NCBI GenBank assembly: GCA_964642725.1
Contig: CAZXQG010000002.1
Coordinates: 88,779 to 152,778, forward strand
DNA: 64,000 nucleotides
Direction: 5' to 3'
DNA from: JAGVPT01 sp964642725
Lineage (GTDB): Bacteria; Bacteroidota; Ignavibacteria; UBA10030; UBA8401
The notes under the pieces were generated by a model. The model searched no databases, was not told where the DNA came from, and saw only the letters and a program-made list of their open reading frames with translations. This document shows positions 59,891-64,000 of this stretch, one piece after another (positions within the stretch are counted from its first letter, which is position 1; each line of letters opens with the position of its first letter). Made by a program: the position numbers and the translations under genes.

Positions 59891-61042
59891 TTAGTACCGC
59901 GGCATGGCCGGGTCAATCAGTTCTGCCCATTCATCGATTCCACCAACAAGATTTTTTACCTTCCGGAAGCCGGATTGTTTCATAAACTCAACAGCTTGCC
60001 TGCTTCGCCCTCCGACCTTGCAATGAACGATGATTTCCTTTGCCGTATCCAGTTCGTTAATTCTGTTCGGCAGATCACGCAAAGGAATCAAATAACCATT
60101 AAGGTTGCAAATCTGATATTCTTGCGGTTCGCGCACATCGAGAATGAAAAGGTCGTCCTTGTTGTCGAGCCGTTTTTTTAAGTCTTCAACGGTGATCTCG
60201 TATTGCTCTTCCCTCGCAAAAGAATCCCAGCCGGATTGTACACCGCAAAACGCCTCATAGTCTATGAGCGACGTTATTGTGCGATGCTGTCCGCAGACGG
60301 GGCAATCCGGGTTCTTCCGGAGTTTGAGTTCCCGGAATTTCGTCTTCAACGCGTCAAAGAGCAACAATCGCCCGACCAGCGGCTCTCCTTTTCCGATAAT
60401 AAGCTTCACCGTTTCATTCGCTTGAAGTGTACCGATAATTCCAGGCAAAATTCCCAGGACTCCCCCTTCCGCACAGCTTGGAACCAGCCCCGGCGGCGGC
60501 GGCTCGGGGTATAAGCAGCGATAGCATGGGCCGTCGTTGGTCGCAAAAACAGATACCTGGCCTTCGAAGCGAAAAATGCTTCCGTATACATTTGGTTTGC
60601 CGGTAAGGACACAAGCATCATTAACAAGGTACCGAGTCGGGAAATTATCCGTTCCATCGACGACGATGTCGTAGCCCGAGAATAATTTGAGCGCATTCTC
60701 TGAAGTGAGGTGCATTTCATGTGTTTCAATTTTCACGAATGGATTGATGCCCTCAAGCCTCTCTTTTGCCGATGCGAGTTTGGGCCGTCCGACATCCTTT
60801 GTTGAATGCAAGACCTGCCGTTGCAGATTTGAATAATCAACGACGTCAAAATCGACGATCCCGATTCTGCCGACTCCGGCCGCGGCAAGGTACAACCCGA
60901 GCGGCGAACCGAGGCCGCCGGCGCCGATGAGCAGAACGCTGGCTGCTTTCAATTTCTTTTGCCCGTCCATTCCAACTTCCGGCATAATCAAGTGCCTGCC
61001 GTACCGACGAATCTCTTCTCCCGACAATTCAACGTTCGTCAT
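59891..61042 (-). CDS. moeB: MoeB/ThiF-type adenylyltransferase with rhodanese domain
   Basis: 383 residues. E1-like domain (about 1-260) with GAGGLGSPLGLYLAAAGVG (ATP loop), FDVVDYSNLQRQ and two CxxC zinc pairs, and a C-terminal rhodanese (about 285-383) with active-site loop VHCKVGGRS. It adenylates the C-terminal glycine of a ubiquitin-like sulfur carrier and passes sulfur to it. ATG 61042 directly follows the stop of the carrier gene, whose last codons (GGAGGAAAT) double as the ribosome site. In this operon the partner is the CysO-like protein, so a role in cysteine synthesis is more likely than molybdopterin; the symbol marks the family. Confidence 0.9.
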   Translation of the reverse strand: MTNVELSGEEIRRYGRHLIMPEVGMDGQKKLKAASVLLIGAGGLGSPLGLYLAAAGVGRIGIVDFDVVDYSNLQRQVLHSTKDVGRPKLASAKERLEGINPFVKIETHEMHLTSENALKLFSGYDIVVDGTDNFPTRYLVNDACVLTGKPNVYGSIFRFEGQVSVFATNDGPCYRCLYPEPPPPGLVPSCAEGGVLGILPGIIGTLQANETVKLIIGKGEPLVGRLLLFDALKTKFRELKLRKNPDCPVCGQHRTITSLIDYEAFCGVQSGWDSFAREEQYEITVEDLKKRLDNKDDLFILDVREPQEYQICNLNGYLIPLRDLPNRINELDTAKEIIVHCKVGGRSRQAVEFMKQSGFRKVKNLVGGIDEWAELIDPAMPRY

Positions 61043-61324
61043 TTATATATTTCCTCCGGCAATAGATGGAATGATGCTGACAACGTCCTTATCCGAAATT
61101 GGCGTCGATTCCTTTTGCAAGTAACGGATGTCTTCATCATTGAGATAGACGTTGACAAAATTCCGGAGCTTTCCGTCGTCGGAGTAGAGATGTTTTTGCA
61201 GCGCCGAATACTTGACGCACAAATTCTTCAGTGCTTCGCCAACGGAGTTTCCTTCGACAGCCACGGACTCCAGGTTGCTTGTAAACTGCCTCAAAGGCGT
61301 CGGGATCAGGATTTGAATGGACAT
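61043..61324 (-). CDS. CysO-like MoaD/ThiS-family sulfur carrier with C-terminal GGNI
   Basis: 93 residues, ubiquitin-like fold: MSIQILIPTPLRQFTSN start, VEGNSVGEALKNLC, and VYLNDEDIRYLQKESTPISDKDVVSIIPSIAGG. Carriers of this type need a terminal Gly-Gly to be adenylated. Here two residues (Asn-Ile) follow it, so the protein must be cut first, which the neighbouring JAMM protease could do. The QbsE carrier of Pseudomonas (tail after GG, cut by JAMM protease QbsD) is a known parallel. In Mycobacterium, CysO feeds sulfur to CysM; the same gene types stand here side by side. Confidence 0.85.
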   Translation of the reverse strand: MSIQILIPTPLRQFTSNLESVAVEGNSVGEALKNLCVKYSALQKHLYSDDGKLRNFVNVYLNDEDIRYLQKESTPISDKDVVSIIPSIAGGNI

Positions 61325-61348
61325 TGTTGTTCCTTTTGTGATTTGTAG

Positions 61349-61771
61349 TTACTCGATGGTAAAGTTCTCTTCGGTGAATTTGCTCCTGTCGTTTTCCATG
61401 ATCCATGAATGGATGTCATGGTATTTGTTCTTCATAATCGAAACGATGACATACGAAAACCACGGGAATGCGTGGTCAAGATCGTATTTCGAAGCCACCG
61501 AGGGTGAATCTGGATGCGAATGATAGAATCCGATAATGTCAACCTTCTTTGCACGTGCTACTTTTTCCGCTTCCCTGTAGTTATCGGGCGTAATAAGAAA
61601 TCGGTGGTAGCGTTCCGCTTCATCGAATTTGTTCTCTATCGCAAAAACTTCCTCCACAACTCTTTGCTCGCCATTCAGTTTGCCGAGGAGCACTCCGCAG
61701 CATTCATGGGGGAAAGCTTGTTCTCCGTGTTTTCGAATTGATTCGAATGCTTCTTTCGAGAGCTTAAGCAT
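61349..61771 (-). CDS. JAMM/MPN metalloprotease, Mec+-like (M67 family)
   Basis: 140 residues from ATG 61771; the frame is open to 61900 but that part lies inside the cysteine synthase gene. The zinc set is complete: Glu23 (FPHECCG), His84 and His86 (GFYHSHPDSP), Ser94 and Asp97. Related Mec+ cleaves cysteine off CysO-Cys in Mycobacterium, and QbsD trims the carrier tail. Either or both activities would fit the GGNI carrier next door. It overlaps the cysteine synthase stop by 8 bases and precedes the carrier by 24. Confidence 0.88.
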   Translation of the reverse strand: MLKLSKEAFESIRKHGEQAFPHECCGVLLGKLNGEQRVVEEVFAIENKFDEAERYHRFLITPDNYREAEKVARAKKVDIIGFYHSHPDSPSVASKYDLDHAFPWFSYVIVSIMKNKYHDIHSWIMENDRSKFTEENFTIE

Positions 61772-62714
61772 GCTCCTCCCAAATAGGTTCGCTGAGATAT
61801 TTTGAACCGTCGTCGCAAAACACAGTGACGATGACACCTGCAGAAATCTTCTTGGCGATCTTAAGAGCAGCCGAAAGATTTGCGCCGGAAGAGATACCAA
61901 GAAATAGTCCCTCTTCTCGCGCCAGTCTCTTCATCATTGCGTGCGATTCTTCTGTCGAGACTTGGATTGAGTCATCCGCTATTAAGGGGTCATAGATACC
62001 AGGTATGACCGCGGATTCCATATGTTTCAGTCCTTCGATACCGTGAAGCGGCGAATCGGGCTGCATTGAAATGCATTGTATGCTCGGGCGAAATTCTTTC
62101 AACCGCCGGGCTGTTCCAACAAACGTTCCACTCGTTCCAAGCCCGGCGACAAAATGGGTCACCGTGCCGTTTGTCTGATGAATAATTTCTTCTGCTGTTC
62201 CGCTATAATGAGCCTCCCAGTTTGCCGGATTGTTGTACTGGTCCGGGTAAAAGTACATTCCAGGGTTTTCTCGGACTAATTCTTTCACCTTCCATTGTGC
62301 CCCGTCTGTGCCCTCCAGGGGGTTTGTGAGAGTGATTTTCGCTCCAAAAGCAGCAATCATTTTTTTCCTCTCGATCGAAGCGTTGGAAGGCATAAAAATG
62401 TGAACGCGGTAACCGAGCACTGCCCCAAACATAGCCAGTGCGATGCCGGTGTTACCGCTTGTTGCGTCGACGATAATTTTTTCGCGCGTCAGGCGGCCCG
62501 AGTTTTCTCCTTCACGAATCATATTGAGGGCGGCACGGTCCTTGACAGACCCGCTGGGATTATACCACTCGGCTTTGCCGTAAATCTCCACTTCGCCCAA
62601 CTCTTTTCCGATGCTGTTCATTTTGAGCAACGGGGTGTTGCCTACCAAGTCTAAAGGAGTGTTGCGAGAAAGCGTTGGAGTAATTGGCATCTCTATGTCG
62701 TCCGATAGTATCAT
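61764..62714 (-). CDS. cysM: Cysteine synthase, CysM/CysK family
   Basis: 316 residues, fold type II PLP enzyme. The PLP lysine is Lys58 in NPSGSVKDRAALNMI; TSGNTGIALAM binds the substrate carboxylate; AGLGTSGTFVGTARRL binds the PLP phosphate. Makes cysteine from O-acetyl- or O-phosphoserine. In this operon the sulfur donor is probably the thiocarboxylated CysO-like protein rather than free sulfide. First gene of the four-gene unit cysM - JAMM - carrier - moeB. Confidence 0.9.
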   Translation of the reverse strand: MILSDDIEMPITPTLSRNTPLDLVGNTPLLKMNSIGKELGEVEIYGKAEWYNPSGSVKDRAALNMIREGENSGRLTREKIIVDATSGNTGIALAMFGAVLGYRVHIFMPSNASIERKKMIAAFGAKITLTNPLEGTDGAQWKVKELVRENPGMYFYPDQYNNPANWEAHYSGTAEEIIHQTNGTVTHFVAGLGTSGTFVGTARRLKEFRPSIQCISMQPDSPLHGIEGLKHMESAVIPGIYDPLIADDSIQVSTEESHAMMKRLAREEGLFLGISSGANLSAALKIAKKISAGVIVTVFCDDGSKYLSEPIWEEHA

Positions 62715-62777
62715 TACGTTAATGCTCGACGTTTTGTTTTACTTTAACACATTTATCGCCATGAAGGTTCAAAACGC

Positions 62778-63329
62778 TTACAATCCCAGGTCGGCTGCCT
62801 TTGCTTTCAGAGACTCGATGACGAACTGAATATGATCGTCCAGCGGGATTCCAAGCTCTGCAGCGCCCTGAATAATCTCGTCCCGATTGACGCTCCGGGC
62901 GAAAGCTTTGTCCTTCAATTTTTTCTTTACCGAACTGAGTTCAAGTCCTTCAATTTTCTTATTAGGGCGAACCAATGAACATGCAACGATGAAACCGCAC
63001 AGCTCGTCGCAGGCAAATAATGTTTTGGCCATAAGAGATTCTCTCGGGACTCCGGAATATGAGGCGTGCCCGAGAACTGCTGTGCGGATTTCCTCAGAAT
63101 ACCCTTGTGCCTTTAAAATCTCCGAACCTTTCAAAGGGTGGTCCGGCGCCTGTGGATACATTTCGTAATCAAAGTCGTGAATCAACCCGGTAATTCCCCA
63201 CGTTTCTTCATCCGCAGAGAACTTGCGGGCGTAGGCGCGCATTGCGATTTCGACCGCTGCCGCATGCTTCCGCAGGCTTTCATTTTTTGTATACTCGTAC
63301 AATAGCGCAAGGGTGCTGGATCGGTCCAT
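62778..63329 (-). CDS. HD-domain hydrolase
   Basis: 183 residues. HD metal-binding set: His22, GLIHDFDYE (His-Asp) near 50, HPLKGSEIL near 65 and AVLGHAS near 85. Family members are metal-dependent phosphohydrolases acting on nucleotides or phosphoester signals; the substrate is unknown. It stands between cysM (63 bases) and a divergent small membrane protein gene. Confidence 0.85.
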   Translation of the reverse strand: MDRSSTLALLYEYTKNESLRKHAAAVEIAMRAYARKFSADEETWGITGLIHDFDYEMYPQAPDHPLKGSEILKAQGYSEEIRTAVLGHASYSGVPRESLMAKTLFACDELCGFIVACSLVRPNKKIEGLELSSVKKKLKDKAFARSVNRDEIIQGAAELGIPLDDHIQFVIESLKAKAADLGL

Positions 63330-63401
63330 TCCACCGGCCTTTCTTCTTTGATTTTGGGGGAGATGTTGCTACATTTTGACTATCCATTAAAGGAAATTTT
63401 T

Positions 63402-63644
63402 ATGACATTATCAATTTTAGCAGTTTGTTTTCTCTTGATGCTCGTTGCCGTAATCTTTTATGGCTACGGATTCATTATGAAGTCGGTCAAGTCGAGCAGC
63501 CAAAAAGACATGGAACCGTGCACAATTTGTAGGGGACAATTTGACAGACGACAGCTTGTCGTACGCGAAATCGGGGATTCCAAGCTTCTCTATTTTTGCC
63601 GGCAATGCATTCTTCAGCTCTATGATGATATTTCAAAGCGTTGA
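63402..63644 (+). CDS. Small membrane protein with a zinc-finger-like cytoplasmic domain
   Basis: 80 residues from ATG 63402, preceded by AAGGAAATTTTT; a start at 63348 would add 18 residues without a ribosome site. One membrane helix (about 3-26), then CTIC and, 25 residues on, FCRQC: a likely four-cysteine zinc site. No family is recognised. It sits between nth (convergent) and the HD protein (divergent). Confidence 0.6.
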   Translation: MTLSILAVCFLLMLVAVIFYGYGFIMKSVKSSSQKDMEPCTICRGQFDRRQLVVREIGDSKLLYFCRQCILQLYDDISKR

Positions 63645-63661
63645 AGATCTTTTATTTTTTT

Positions 63662-64000
63662 TTAAGCCTCTGCTGAGGGACACCATTTGTTCAAGAGACA
63701 TCTATCACACTGTGGGTTTCGCGCGCCGCAGACCTTCCTGCCGTGATCGATGAGCGCATTTCCGAAATGGATCCAGTCCTTTCGGTCAATGAGTTCGCAC
63801 ATATCCGCTTCAATTTTCCCCGTATCCGAATTATCCGTTAATCCAAGCCTCTTTGTTAATCGTGCCACGTGTGTGTCGACTACAATTCCCGACGAGATGT
63901 TGAATGCACCGCTCAGGACGCAATTCGCCGTCTTTCTTCCGACTCCCGGAAGCTGAATAAGTTCATCCATTGACGACGGAACTTCACCGCCATGTTTTTC
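63662..64000 (-). CDS. nth: Endonuclease III (3' part; start beyond window)
   Basis: 113 codons of the C-terminal half; the frame is open through the right edge. LPGVGRKTANCVLSG holds the helix-hairpin-helix and the catalytic lysine; VVDTHVARLTKRLG holds the catalytic aspartate. The 4Fe-4S cluster set C-x6-C-x2-C-x5-C is complete near the end (CGARNPQCDRCLLNKWC). Removes oxidised pyrimidines and nicks the abasic site. Confidence 0.93.
   Translation of the reverse strand, partial: EKHGGEVPSSMDELIQLPGVGRKTANCVLSGAFNISSGIVVDTHVARLTKRLGLTDNSDTGKIEADMCELIDRKDWIHFGNALIDHGRKVCGARNPQCDRCLLNKWCPSAEA

Noticed and set aside
59891..61042. Molybdenum cofactor operon
   Set aside because: moeB is linked to a cysteine synthase and a JAMM protease rather than to moaA/C/E or mogA, so a role in cysteine synthesis fits better.
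1..64000. CRISPR array, prophage or insertion sequence
   Set aside because: No regularly spaced direct repeats, no phage structural genes and no transposase were seen. Repeats found are att copies, attC-like sites and small hairpins.

Overview
The window looks like a chromosomal segment from the Bacteroidota/Chlorobiota branch, most likely an Ignavibacteria-like bacterium (inference). Three things point there: a secreted protein with a type IX secretion C-terminal sorting domain (NYPNPFNPST motif), the bacillithiol enzyme BshC, and a giant outer-membrane protein of a type I associate with that branch. Candidate promoters look like ordinary sigma-70 boxes (TTGACA-like, 16-17 bp, TATATT-like), not the Bacteroides-type -33/-7 elements. 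Most of the window is densely packed housekeeping sequence.

Layout. 1-6.1 kb: end of a SCO-like gene, DUF420 membrane protein, T9SS cargo protein, purine nucleoside phosphorylase, thymidine kinase, metallophosphoesterase, SecG and tRNA-Lys(CTT). 6.05-15.2 kb: an accessory island. It is bounded by a 78-bp direct repeat made of the 3' half of tRNA-Lys plus the hairpin behind it (6051-6128 and 15120-15197, 73 of 78 bases identical). It carries a gutted tyrosine integrase next to the tRNA, a GH43 glycosidase, a NapH-like Fe-S membrane protein, and then four minus-strand genes separated by attC-like sites. That last part looks like an integron cassette array without an integron integrase (a CALIN). 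One of these genes, a WD40 lipoprotein, is split by an in-frame TAA. 15.2-17.2 kb: a KimA-like APC permease.

17.7-23.2 kb: a self-contained five-gene unit with its own promoter and terminator. It encodes an exported FlgO/CsgG-like protein with a barrel-like C-terminus, an exported TPR protein, a MotA-type stator, a MotB-type stator with an OmpA peptidoglycan domain, and a 605-residue protein that fuses a FliF-like periplasmic/membrane part to a FliG-like cytoplasmic part. No other flagellar gene is present. This is my best candidate for an undescribed system: a reduced, non-flagellar, stator-driven motor.

23.2-28.7 kb: YgfZ, free methionine-R-sulfoxide reductase, a LOG-family protein, a SirB1 protein, tmRNA, DapF and a lipid kinase. 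28.8-37.1 kb (minus strand): a tightly overlapping operon SDR - yqeY - cvpA - mutS2 - biotin carboxylase - biotin carrier - purL. 37.4-39.0 kb: bshC. 39.1-50.8 kb (minus strand): UgpC-type ATPase, aroA, pnp, rpsO, ribF, truB, rbfA, infB, nusA, rimP, i.e. the classic nusA-infB translation/transcription operon read from rimP leftwards. A promoter followed by a terminator hairpin sits just before rimP, which suggests attenuation. 50.9-54.4 kb: a 1178-residue outer-membrane protein, then tRNA-Leu(CAA), glcF/glcD and, divergently, a tyrosine phenol-lyase. 59-64 kb: an outer-membrane protein, then a CysO-type cysteine biosynthesis operon (cysteine synthase, JAMM protease, ubiquitin-like sulfur carrier ending GGNI, MoeB-rhodanese), an HD-domain protein, a small zinc-finger membrane protein and the 3' part of nth.

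All assignments come from reading motifs by eye. No database search, alignment program or folding program was run.
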